Assembly (NCBI GenBank): GCA_022592435.1
Contig: JABYQS010000239.1
Coordinates: 1 to 48,374 of the forward strand
From: Cerioporus squamosus
Lineage: Eukaryota > Basidiomycota > Agaricomycetes > Polyporales > Polyporaceae
Length of the DNA stretch: 48,374 nt
Direction of reading: 5' to 3'
Under the pieces are notes generated by a model. That model was given only the letters and a program-made list of their open reading frames with translations. It did no database searches and had not been told where the DNA came from. The position numbers and the translations under genes were made by a program. Positions 30,451-39,815 of the stretch are shown here, piece by piece. Within the stretch, counting starts at the first letter, position 1. Every line of letters begins with the position of its first letter.

Positions 30451-33400
30451 ATGGGCGAAATCTGTCTCTCGGTCGCTCCCATCCTCCGCTGTCAGTCCCT
30501 CACTAGGCTCGAAGCTGGTATTCTCCTCCTGCCGCCTGGTTTCGAAATCATCTTCGCGATCGTGTTGTTGTGGGTCAAGCGTGGTTCTGACAAGTGAGTG
30601 CCACTCTTTGTATTACGATGGTGGCGGGGACGCGTTTGGGCAGCGGTACCTGGGCAGAATTGGAGGTAGCGGCTGCGCCCGCAGGAGAGCAGGAGCGGTT
30701 AGTATGCCGGACGTTTGGCGGTGGGACGTTCAAGCGAGATGTGGGGACGGAGGTACGCCCGGCTCAATGTCACACCCCGATCGCGCGTCATGGCGCATAA
30801 TGTTCCTCTCAAGCGAGTGCAGTCTCTTCACATCTATCGGCCTCATATTGCTCTTCATACGAGTCAATTTCCGCCTTCCTGCACGTCTGATATTGAATGG
30901 GTTATTTCCCACAGGAAACATGTCTTTCTCGCATCCGAAGTATTCGTGTATTTCTTCCTAGCGGTACTCGACCTCCTCACGCACACCCTCCCTACCATCG
31001 GGAACTCTCTCGACTCCTTCAGGTCGCTTGACATCATCGTTGGTCAGTGCTGTCGCTCGAAACGTTCGTCCGGCTGTCTACTCACTATACGATTACAGGC
31101 GTCGCATCATTCATCCCACTCTTCCTCTACACCTTCGCGCTCTACCTCCTAACGACGACCGACCTCATTCCCGCCCTCCCCGTTCGTTTCCAGAACCTTG
31201 CGAAATATGTCCTCATCGCCTTCATCCCTCTCATCATCCTCATGAATGAGCTCGGTTCATTCATCGGCATCACCTACCGTGAGTGTGCTCTCCTGAAATG
31301 CGCCGCGGCGACACCGATATTCACGTCTATACAGGCAGCTTCGGCGGCGTTGACGGTACGCCTCTTGTGCTCGGAGTTGGATTCACAGACTCCGTCACGC
31401 AGATGTTCCTTAGCAGCGTGACCCTGGTTCTTCTCACTGCCTTCCAGGCAGCCAACTTCTGCATCGCGTTCTACCGCCTCATGAAGGCCCTCTCGCACCA
31501 GCGCTCCCTTGACTCCTCACAAAGCGAGAAAGAGATGGAGGCGCACCTCTTCCGCGGCCTCGGCTGGATCGTCGCGGGAACGAAGCTCGGTGCGATCGAG
31601 ACCGTCATCGGGTTCGCAACTGGAGGCTTCGGCATCGCGTTCACGCGTCGTCTCCTCCGTCTACTCGGGCACGGCTGCCTCATCATCGGCATAGTCAAGG
31701 GTGTCGACACTGTCGAGGACTTCCAGCTCTATAGCCCCGGCGAGGCGCGAAAGCGCCGCAAGTCCGCGCTTCGCGCCATGATCCAGAACCCGCGCTTCAG
31801 TACGTTCCGCCATGTCGGCGGCCACGACTTCGACCAGCACAACCCGTTCGACGAGAAGCGCAACTCGGTCATCAAGCTCGGTGACCCCTCCTGGATGCGT
31901 CGCGACCGCAAGCTCGCCTCGATTGACGAGGAGCGTGCGACCCCTGGCCTGCTGAAGACGCGCAAGTCTTCCAGCATTGCCTTCAATCTGGCCTCTCATC
32001 CGTCGCTCAGCCGTAAGGGCATGCGCGAATCGGTGTCTTCCTTTGGGTCGGTCAAGCGCAACTCCTGGCCGTACGCAAGGAGCGAGGCCGATGAATACGA
32101 AGACATCCAGGAGGAAGCGCGAGAGATTGATGTTCCTGTGGCCGTCCCCCGTGTCCCCCGCTTGCCCCGCGCCCCCAATGCTGCCAGACAGCGTGTGACC
32201 GTACATATCCGCCAGGACCGCCTCCCCGTCCTCGAGCTCCGCCGTTTCTCCAACCTCGAGTTCCTCGACCTCATCCACGACCCCTTCCGCGACCCACAAA
32301 ACCGCGCCAAGTCGCTGCCCGGAGACTTTGAGCCCGCACAGCAGCACCCCGTCGGTCACGTCTCCGCCTCGTTCACGCGTCTCCCGGCTTACGGGGGCAG
32401 TCGGAACCCAGGTCTTCCGACCTCCGTCCGTGCACCTTCGACGCGCACTGTGCGTTCTGTCCGTCAACCGACCTTGCGCGACTCCATCATGACCCGTGAG
32501 GCTAATCGGGTAAGCAGCTTCGCGAGCTTTGACCAGCCCTTGAGCAACGTCGGCTCGCCCTCGCAGAACCCCCGCGACAGCGCCGTGAGCTTCGGCGATC
32601 CCAGATCTAGCGTCGCGTCGTTCGTCCAGCCGCGTGCAAGCACGATCAGTTACGATGACCCAGAGGAGCCAGCCTCCGCCACGTCGTTCCATGCCATCGG
32701 CTCCCCGAACGCCACACTCACTAGCTGGGAGACTCCTGGGTCGAGGGCTGCTGCCCGCTTCGCCGCTTCCCGCAAGGACCGTGGCCTCTCCTCTGTCACC
32801 ACTGCGTCCGAGGTGCACGAGCTCGCGCTTCAGTTCCCCGGCATCCCGCCACGGCCCTTCGCCACTGGCCCCATCCGCCGTAGCATGCTCTCCCAGGAGG
32901 TTCCCCGGACGGAGTTCATCGCAGAGGGCATCGAGATGCCCGTCTCGGAGTCCCCGGAGCAGCTGTCGCCGGCACCCTCACCAGAGCCGGTCGTGCGCAT
33001 TCCGTCGGTCAAGCGCAAGCCCGCGCCATTGATGACGGAGGGCCTGTACGACGAGCGGACGAGGAGCATCGAGATCGAGCAGATCGTCGACGAGGACGTC
33101 GCCGTGCAGTCGCTCCCCACGCCCATGTCTGCCCCACGCCGAGGAGCCATGGCTGCCGCCCGGCGCACCCACAGCGCGGAGCTCGCGGACGTGCCGATGT
33201 CGCCGGAGGAGGACGACAGCTTCATCTCGGGTGATGTCGAGGTCGTGCGCGCGGCGTCGCTCGTCAAGCGCAGGGCGGACGAGGGCCCGAAGCTCGTGCG
33301 TGTGAAGAGCGTCGGGAGCGCGCCAATGCGCTCTGTGTCGTCTGCGCATCGGACGGCGTTCACGCGGGAGAGCGTGAAGGTGGAGCTTGGCCATATTGCT

Positions 33401-33460
33401 CGGGAGGGGAAGTTGGCTGCCGCGGCGAGTGCTAACGATGAGGTTATCCACATCGCGTAA
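30451..33460 (+). CDS. Predicted seven-pass membrane protein with long cytosolic tail
   Basis: About 916 aa; exons 30451-30593, 30685-30884, 30941-31042, 31099-31278, 31335-33460 (frame closed; the 30885-30940 intron is the least certain). Hydrophobic segments include GFEIIFAIVLLWV, SLFTSIGLILLFIRV, LFVYFFLAVLDLLTH, VASFIPLFLYTFALYLL, YVLIAFIPLIILM, MFLSSVTLVLLTAFQAANF and a Gly-rich pair near WIVAGTKLGAIETVIGF. About 550 residues follow, rich in Ser, Arg and Pro with many RRxS-like sites, without a known domain; this suggests a phosphorylated cytosolic tail. The topology is receptor-like, but I cannot assign a GPCR class. It may be a basidiomycete-specific membrane family. The 5.7-kb transposon now separates it from its distal upstream DNA. 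Confidence 0.7.
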
Positions 33461-33939
33461 ATACGGGGTAGGTGACAGGTGGCGAGCTGTGTAGTGGTGC
33501 TGTGTGTACGACGTCGATTGTGTTGCTGTCGTGCGGAGTCTCGAGTATCATAGCTCTCTGACCTTGGTTAGCGGATACGGACCGTCCTAGTAGTGTAGTG
33601 TGGTTGTAGCAACATCGACGTGTATGGTTTCGTTTCAACCATCTTCTCTTCTTAATGCTAACTTATTGCGAGCGCATGGATCAAACCCACCTTAATCTGG
33701 AGAGAGGCTTCTATGGCGGATCGCAGTGAGAAGACGTGCTTGCGTATGGTTGTGGCACACGGTGCGGCTGTGTTATGGATGGCGGATGGTCCACTTACGT
33801 TGTGTGCTCGCGGATCCAGCACCAAAGCGGGAGCGCGGATCGTGCAGACGAAGAACCCGACGCAAGGCCGGATACAACAACTGCATAGGTACCCTGATGA
33901 AATATGGATGCGACATATAAGTACAATACACTATGACAA
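33461..33939. other. Convergent intergenic region
   Basis: 479 bp between the membrane-protein stop and the original stop of the carboxylesterase (minus). Nothing else recognisable. Confidence 0.45.
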
Positions 33940-34274
33940 TCACGGTTGGACATTCAGGTTGTTGATGAAGTCTATCTGTTCAGCCCGGTAATTGTCAGCC
34001 TTGTACCCCAGGGAGTCGTTGCCATGGAAGGTCAGCATGACAGGCTCCTCGGGACTATATTTCGGCCAGTACGTGCCCGGGTGATGACCATTCGGATCGC
34101 CGAAGTTGGCAAAGTGGATCAGCATGTCTGCCATGTCTCCACCGCCGTACATGTTCGGGATCTCGGTTCCGTGTGTCTGAATACGACCACGAAGAGTTCC
34201 GTCAGCGTGCGCATGTCGTCCGGAGCCAACACCAGGACTCACTACCCCGAAGCCGTCAATGAAGTTACGCTGGT
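33940..34274 (-). pseudogene. Carboxylesterase, 3' fragment cut off by LINE insertion
   Basis: The minus strand reads into THGTEIPNMYG, then DMADMLIHFANFGDPNG and YWPKYSPEEPVMLTFHG, ending in a stop at 33940. These are C-terminal features of type-B carboxylesterases; the His of THGTE (codon near 34171-34173) is the catalytic His. A GTGAGT...TTCAG intron is visible just upstream of THGTE. The 11-bp sequence at 34264-34274 is repeated at 39805-39815, where the 5' part of the gene resumes, so the two fragments were contiguous before the LINE arrived. On its own this piece has no start or signal peptide. Confidence 0.9.
34264..34274. repeat. 5' target-site duplication of LINE
   Basis: GTTACGCTGGT, identical to 39805-39815. 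Its left neighbours AA also match the end of the poly(A) tail, so the duplication could be 13 bp. Confidence 0.9.
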
Positions 34275-34296
34275 GAACACCGACGACGGGACGCGG

Positions 34297-35238
34297 ATGA
34301 AGGACGCGGAGGTGCGCGACTGGGCTCGCAGCGCACTCGACGAGATGGCGCGCGCAGGCCTCACCCCCCCGGGCGACGGCACCATCGAGCAGGCGAAGAT
34401 TCTCCCTCCGCACGACGACGTGGTCCTCACCGCTTCGAGTGTCGAGATGGCGCGATGGGTTCTCAAACCGACAGTGGCCAAACCATTCGCGCGCAAGATG
34501 GGGCTGACCGCGCAGGTCATCGAACGAACGTACAAGCTTGTCGCGGAGCGGGTGCCAATCGCCTTTGACCCGCGCGACTCCACGACGCTTCGCGAAGTGG
34601 AAACGGCACACAACCTCAAGCCCAACTCCATCGTTCGTGCGGAGTGGATCAAGCCGGTGCAGCGCCGCTTCCCTGGGCAGCGCACGGCTTTTGCGATGTT
34701 CACGATTGCGGGGATCGAACAGGCCAACGCGGTGCTGAAGGGGCTCACTTTAGCAGGCCGCAAGGTGCTCGTGAGGCGTGACATGGAGGAGCCCAAGAGG
34801 TGCGCCAAGTGCCAGAGCTATGACGGCCATTTCGCGCGCGAGTGCACGGCCGAGCATGACATCTGCGCGAACTGCGCGGGGGTGCACCCCACGTCCCTCT
34901 GCAAGGTCACGGACCCCCAGCAATACAACTGCGCCAACTGCGGGATCGACGGGCACGCGGCGTGGGACCGCTGCTGTCCGACGCTTCGAGCGAAGGTCAG
35001 TGCTCGCATTGCTCGTCGCGCGGACAGCGGCTTCCGCTTCTTCGTCACGAACAACCCGGAGACCTGGATCACCGATGACGACGAGCTGGGGAGGGCCCCT
35101 CCTCCGCCGACTGTCTGGTCCCAGGTCAGACACCGTTTTGAGCAAGCAGACCGAGCCCCCCAGGCCTCCCAGCAGTCCCGCCTTGACGACTTCTACCGTG
35201 CTCCCACACGGCCCACTCCCTCGGCTCCTCGTCAATGA
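34297..35238 (+). CDS. LINE ORF1, gag-like CCHC zinc-knuckle protein (probably N-truncated)
   Basis: First in-frame ATG inside the element, giving 313 aa. It has a central RNA-binding-like segment and three Cys-rich knuckles: CAKCQSYDGHFARECTAEHD, CANCAGVHPTSLC and CANCGIDGHAAWDRCC. It would coat LINE RNA in a ribonucleoprotein. The open frame extends left to 33946, but that part is antisense esterase sequence and not LINE. Its TGA overlaps the ORF2 ATG (ATGA at 35235-35238), a coupling arrangement that suits termination-reinitiation. Confidence 0.85.
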   Translation: MKDAEVRDWARSALDEMARAGLTPPGDGTIEQAKILPPHDDVVLTASSVEMARWVLKPTVAKPFARKMGLTAQVIERTYKLVAERVPIAFDPRDSTTLREVETAHNLKPNSIVRAEWIKPVQRRFPGQRTAFAMFTIAGIEQANAVLKGLTLAGRKVLVRRDMEEPKRCAKCQSYDGHFARECTAEHDICANCAGVHPTSLCKVTDPQQYNCANCGIDGHAAWDRCCPTLRAKVSARIARRADSGFRFFVTNNPETWITDDDELGRAPPPPTVWSQVRHRFEQADRAPQASQQSRLDDFYRAPTRPTPSAPRQ

Positions 35239-38200
35239 ACGGCGCACCTCAAAACACCACCCTACGTATCTGGCAGCAAAATCTCAACAAATCCGATCGC
35301 GCGCAGCAGGACCTCATCAACGATCCCTCTCTAGCCGACTACGACCTTCTGGTCCTTCAAGAACCGTACCTCAACTTCCTTGGCCTCACCGCTAGTACAC
35401 CCACCTGGAGAGTCGTCTACCCCACAGTCCACGGCTCCGACAGAACCGCACGCTCTCGCTCCCTCATCCTCGTGAACCGTCGCCTCTCTACGAACATCTG
35501 GAACCCTATCCCCGTCCGCCACCCGGATGTCACAGCAGTCACCATCCGGGCAGCAACGGCAACCGTCCATGTCTTCAATCTCTACGTAGACGGCGACAGT
35601 GACAGCGCGCTCCACGCGGCCTCGCGCGCAACACAGGTCCTCGTGGGGGCCGACGATGGCGCCAGCGACGAGATAGTCTGGCTGGGAGACTTCAACCGCC
35701 ACCATCCGGCATGGGATCACGCCAGCAACCACCACCTGTTCACTACTGCCAACCTGCGGCGCGCGGAAGTCCTTCTCCACTATCTTGCAAAACACGACCT
35801 CGATCAAGCACTTCCACACGGCCTTGCCACCCTGGAGGCAACACGTACCAAGAACCACACCCGCCCCGACAATGTCTTCTGCACCCCCGGCGTCCTAGGG
35901 CGGATGCGTACCTGCACGGTGATGACCGGGAAGCGTTTGACCAAGACTGACCACTATCCTATACAGACCATCTTCGACTTCCCTACAGCTGCAGCACCTC
36001 CGCGGGCACGCAAAGACTTCCGGCGAGTCGACTGGGACGAGTTCGACTCCGCTCTAGCCGCCAAGATCGACGAACGCTTCTTCCCCACCACCATCACCTC
36101 CGTCGAGGCTTTCGACACTATGCTGGACCAACTCATGGAGGACCTCCAGAGCACGATCGTCGACCACGTACCGGACGCGCCGGAGACGCCGTACGCCAAG
36201 CGGTGGTGGTCCAAGGACCTCTCCAAGATGCGCAAGGAGAAGGAGCGGCTTGGGCGGGTCGCGTTCAGACACCGGGCGGACCCACAGCACGCGTCGCACG
36301 CTGAGTATCGGAAATACCGTAACCGCTATGCTGACCACATCCGCGCAGTAAAGAACGACTACTGGAAGGCCTGGATCGACTCTGTCGACGGCAAGACCAT
36401 ATGGGACGCCAACCGCTTCCTCAAGCGCGGCCCCTCCGATGGCGGGAGTGCTCGCATTCCCCCGATCCGCGTTGCCTCACCCACCGGCCAGGAGCACACC
36501 CTCAACTCGAATGCGGACAAGGGCGCCGAGTTCCACAAGACGTTCTTCCTCCCTGCTAGCACAGCGCCGCTCCCTTCCGGTCCCTACCCCTCACCCAAGT
36601 TCCAGTTTCGACCAATCACCGACACGCAAGTCCGCGAAGCCATTCGAGCCCTGCGGTCCTTCAAAGCCCCAGGCCCGGACGCCATCCCCAATGAGGTGTA
36701 CAAGCACTGTGCAGACACGCTGACCCCGGTTCTGGGCACGCTCTTTCGGGCGACCTTCACGCTGCAGTACTACCCGGAGCAGTGGCGGATTTCGGACACG
36801 GTGGTGTTGCAGAAGCCTGGCAAGTCGGACTACACAGTAGCCAAGTCTTGGCGGCCGATCGCGCTCCTAAGCTGCATGTCCAAAATCTTGTCGCGCTGCG
36901 TGGCTGACGTGCTTGTCTTCGAGGCTGAGCGACGCTCGATGCTCGCCAATCTACAGTTCGGTGGGCGAGCTGGCCGCACTACGACGGACTCGATCCACCT
37001 GGTTACCAAGACAGTCAAGGATGCATGGCGCAGGGGCGACGTCGCTTCCATCGTCTTCCTGGACATCAAGTCCGCTTTTCCTGCAGCATCCCCAGAGCGG
37101 CTTTACCACAACCTCCGCACACGTGGGGTTCCTGCGGAGTACGTCGATTGGCTGCGCATCAAGCTCTCCGGGCGCGCGACCCGCCTCAAGTTTGATGATT
37201 TCACGTCCGACCTTTTCGACATCGTCAGCGGCATCGATCAGGGCTGCCCCCTCTCCGTCATCCTGTACGCCTTCTACAACTCCGACCTTATCGACAGCGC
37301 ACACACAGCGGACGGCGAGCTGGCCGTAGGATCCATGGACGACGTCGCGCTAGTGGTCACGGGCAAGACTTACAGCATCTGTCACGACAAGATCCGGCGG
37401 TTCATGGATCGGGAGGGGGGTGCGATGGACTGGTCCAGGGCTCACAACTCTGACTTCTCCCTCGACAAGTTCGGTCTCCTCAACTGCAAGTCGCAGCCCA
37501 AGCGGATCGGCCTGGGGCCGTCACTGAGGCTCTCAGACGGGACGGTGATCGTCCCCACTGACCATCACCGTTTCTTAGGTGTCCTGCTGGATCAAGCCCT
37601 CCGGTTCAAGCAGCACACGGCTGCTGCCTACGCAAAAGGCAGTAAGCTTGTTGCGCAGATCCGTCGACTCGCCACCATGCGCAACGGCCTCACCCTGACT
37701 GCTGTGCGACGGCTCTACCTTGCGGTGGTAGTCCCGAGCATGCTCTACGCGGCTGACACGTTCCTCACACCCATCAGGACGCTCCCCGACCGCGATCGTA
37801 AGCACGGCTCCGTCGGCCATGTGCGGCGACTTGCTGCAGTTCAGCGGCAGGCGCTGCTGGCTATGACGGGCGCGCTTCGCTCCTCTCCGACCGACGCTCT
37901 GGAAGCTCACGCCCAAATCCTCCCCTTTGACCTGCTCGTTGACAAGCTTTGCCACAGGGCTGCCGTGCGCCTCTGCTCCCTCCCCGACACCCATCCCCTC
38001 GCCACTCACGTTCGTCGGGCCGGCTCGCGCTTTGTGAAGTCGCACCGGTCCGCCCTGCATGAGCTCACCGATGCTTACAGGCCCTGGCTCGACATCAAGA
38101 ACACCGAGCGCATCCGGCCTGCGAGGGCGCATCCGCAGTGGCGACCTCGCCATCGTGTCCACGTCATTGAGGACCGGGAGGAGGCTGCAGAAGACGACGA

Positions 38201-39179
38201 GCGATGGGCGCAGGACGGCGCATATCGCGTCTACACTGACGGCTCGGACATCGATGGCGGGGTTGGCGCGGCGGCGGTGCTCTATGTGCCTGGGCGCGCG
38301 CGTCCCAAGGCCACGCTCTACCTCCACCTGGGCCCCTCCTCAAGGCACACCGTGTACGAGGCGGAGATCGCGGCGACAGTGCTCGGGCTGGAACTTCTGA
38401 GGCGCGAGGCAGGGTGTCACCAGCGTGCATCCATCGCCCTCGACAACATGGCCGCCATCCAGGCCTCCACCCTCCGCACTTCAGGCCCGGGACGCTATCT
38501 CACTGACCTGTTTCACGCAGGAGTTCAGGCGCTCTGCTCGGAGCGCTCTCACCTCCGTCTCACGGTTCGATGGGTGCCTGGGCACAGTGATGTGCCTGGG
38601 AATGAAGCCGCCGATGAAGCCGCGAAAGAAGCCGCGCGCGGACGCTCCACGCCTGCTCAGCAGCTCCCAAAGGGACTCCGCAAGATCCTCCCGCAGAGCG
38701 TAACGCGGGCGCGCCAGTCTTTCAAACTCGAGCTCGACCGGCGTGCATCGGAGCGATGGCGGACCTCACGCCGTGGTTTGCGCATGGCAGAGATCGACCG
38801 GAAGTTGCCATCCAAGAAGTACAGTGCCATGGTCGCCTCGCTGCCCCGCCGCCATGCCAACCTCCTTATGCAACTCCGCACGAACCACGTCCCCCTCCAG
38901 AGCTACCTTGAACGCATCGGCAAGACGATCACTGCGACCTGCCCGACCTGCGAAGAAGCCCCAGAAACCGTGTCCCACTACCTCCTCTCCTGTCCCACCT
39001 ACTCCCTGCACCGCGCCGTCCACTTCCGTCCACTTGGCTTTTCCGGCCGTAACCTCTCCACCCTCCTGAACACCAAGGATGCCCTCCGACCGCTCTTCGC
39101 CTACATCAACGCCACTGGACGTTTTCGAACGATCTTCGGCGCGCTTGAGGACCCCAGTCCCGATAGCGACGATGATTGA
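35235..39179 (+). CDS. LINE ORF2: endonuclease, reverse transcriptase, RNase H
   Basis: 1314 aa, uninterrupted. The apurinic-type endonuclease comes first (WQQNLNKSDRAQQD, VLQEPYL, WLGDFNRHHPAWD, KTDHYPI). The reverse transcriptase follows (FKAPGPDAIPNEVYKHC, SWRPIALLSCMSKILSRC, IVFLDIKSAFPAASP, SGIDQGCPLSVILYAFYNS, catalytic pair at residues 702-703 in GSMDDVALVV). Then RNase H with all four acidic residues (VYTDGSDIDGG, YEAEIAATV, ALDNMAAIQ, GNEAADEAAKEAA). A CCHC-like end motif (CPTCEEAPETVSHYLLSC) closes the protein. The aromatic residue usually two places before the catalytic Asp pair (Y/F-x-D-D) is Ser here (S-M-D-D), which may lower activity. Confidence 0.95.
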   Translation: MNGAPQNTTLRIWQQNLNKSDRAQQDLINDPSLADYDLLVLQEPYLNFLGLTASTPTWRVVYPTVHGSDRTARSRSLILVNRRLSTNIWNPIPVRHPDVTAVTIRAATATVHVFNLYVDGDSDSALHAASRATQVLVGADDGASDEIVWLGDFNRHHPAWDHASNHHLFTTANLRRAEVLLHYLAKHDLDQALPHGLATLEATRTKNHTRPDNVFCTPGVLGRMRTCTVMTGKRLTKTDHYPIQTIFDFPTAAAPPRARKDFRRVDWDEFDSALAAKIDERFFPTTITSVEAFDTMLDQLMEDLQSTIVDHVPDAPETPYAKRWWSKDLSKMRKEKERLGRVAFRHRADPQHASHAEYRKYRNRYADHIRAVKNDYWKAWIDSVDGKTIWDANRFLKRGPSDGGSARIPPIRVASPTGQEHTLNSNADKGAEFHKTFFLPASTAPLPSGPYPSPKFQFRPITDTQVREAIRALRSFKAPGPDAIPNEVYKHCADTLTPVLGTLFRATFTLQYYPEQWRISDTVVLQKPGKSDYTVAKSWRPIALLSCMSKILSRCVADVLVFEAERRSMLANLQFGGRAGRTTTDSIHLVTKTVKDAWRRGDVASIVFLDIKSAFPAASPERLYHNLRTRGVPAEYVDWLRIKLSGRATRLKFDDFTSDLFDIVSGIDQGCPLSVILYAFYNSDLIDSAHTADGELAVGSMDDVALVVTGKTYSICHDKIRRFMDREGGAMDWSRAHNSDFSLDKFGLLNCKSQPKRIGLGPSLRLSDGTVIVPTDHHRFLGVLLDQALRFKQHTAAAYAKGSKLVAQIRRLATMRNGLTLTAVRRLYLAVVVPSMLYAADTFLTPIRTLPDRDRKHGSVGHVRRLAAVQRQALLAMTGALRSSPTDALEAHAQILPFDLLVDKLCHRAAVRLCSLPDTHPLATHVRRAGSRFVKSHRSALHELTDAYRPWLDIKNTERIRPARAHPQWRPRHRVHVIEDREEAAEDDERWAQDGAYRVYTDGSDIDGGVGAAAVLYVPGRARPKATLYLHLGPSSRHTVYEAEIAATVLGLELLRREAGCHQRASIALDNMAAIQASTLRTSGPGRYLTDLFHAGVQALCSERSHLRLTVRWVPGHSDVPGNEAADEAAKEAARGRSTPAQQLPKGLRKILPQSVTRARQSFKLELDRRASERWRTSRRGLRMAEIDRKLPSKKYSAMVASLPRRHANLLMQLRTNHVPLQSYLERIGKTITATCPTCEEAPETVSHYLLSCPTYSLHRAVHFRPLGFSGRNLSTLLNTKDALRPLFAYINATGRFRTIFGALEDPSPDSDDD

Positions 39180-39786
39180 GACTTTCCTCTCCTGCCCGCT
39201 CTACACCGCGCTGACGTCCCTCTGCTGTAGATCCCTCCTCTTCAACGCACGCCCGACCTCTCTCCTCTCTTCTCATCTCGCCTTGCGGTCTGTCAGTACT
39301 TGTACAGTAGACGGCGGCGTCGTGCACGTAACCTCCGCGTTGGGGCCGGGGGAGTTCTGACGACGCCGTGGTGTTATCCCGGCGGCGTACCCCTACCGTG
39401 GCAAGAGGCCAAAGAGCCCAGAAGCGCAGTCGCTATCCGGAAGCACGGTCAGGTTTAGAACCCGGTGCCCTGCCATGTCTAAGTGGCCAGCGCGGTGTGT
39501 GCGATGTCTAGCCTTAGTTCATTCATTCTCTCTCCCCTTCTCTCTCTCTCTTGCTCCCTTTCTCTCTCTTCTTCTCTCTCTATCTCTCTCTCTCCGCTAT
39601 CTCTTATTCCCCCACTAGCTTACTACACTGCTCTAGTACTGACTGCATGCGGCCTCCGCTGCACCCTCACCCCCTCACCCCCCTACCTCCATGATCTGTG
39701 ACTCTCCAGCACGCGCACCCGTAGTTACTCTGTACGCTATTGCCTACCATAGGGCTCGGCCCTCGAGGGCAATAAACGAGGATCCC
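39180..39786 (+). other. LINE 3' UTR with CT-rich tract
   Basis: About 600 nt from the ORF2 stop to the poly(A) tail. A long CT-rich microsatellite runs from about 39524 to 39606. No gene. Confidence 0.8.
39771..39776 (+). terminator. AATAAA polyadenylation signal of LINE
   Basis: AATAAA, 10 nt before the 18-A tract (39787-39804) that ends the element. Confidence 0.75.
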
Positions 39787-39804
39787 AAAAAAAAAAAAAA
39801 AAAA

Positions 39805-39815
39805 GTTACGCTGGT
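39805..39815. repeat. 3' target-site duplication of LINE
   Basis: GTTACGCTGGT directly after the poly(A) tail; the partner is at 34264-34274. Confidence 0.9.

Larger units (their letters stand above)
34275..39804 (+). mobile_element. Tad-like LINE retrotransposon, 5530 bp, slightly 5'-truncated
   Basis: Non-LTR element with two overlapping ORFs, a 3' UTR, AATAAA signal and 18-nt poly(A) tail, flanked by an 11-bp target duplication. It lies antisense to the interrupted esterase. The first base of the element falls inside what reads like ORF1 coding sequence (NTDDGTRMKDAEVRDWAR), so the copy is probably truncated within ORF1, as is usual for target-primed integration. ORF2 is intact over 1314 codons. 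The combination of CCHC ORF1, endonuclease, RT and RNase H fits fungal LINEs of the Tad1 or related clades. Confidence 0.93.

Noticed and set aside
31661..32818. 385-codon minus-strand frame
   Set aside because: Antisense shadow of the long last exon of the membrane-protein gene.
33946..34296. Upstream extension of LINE ORF1
   Set aside because: The open frame continues, but the sequence left of 34275 is antisense esterase DNA and the target duplication, so it is not LINE coding sequence.
37575..38327. 250-codon minus-strand frame
   Set aside because: Antisense shadow of LINE ORF2.
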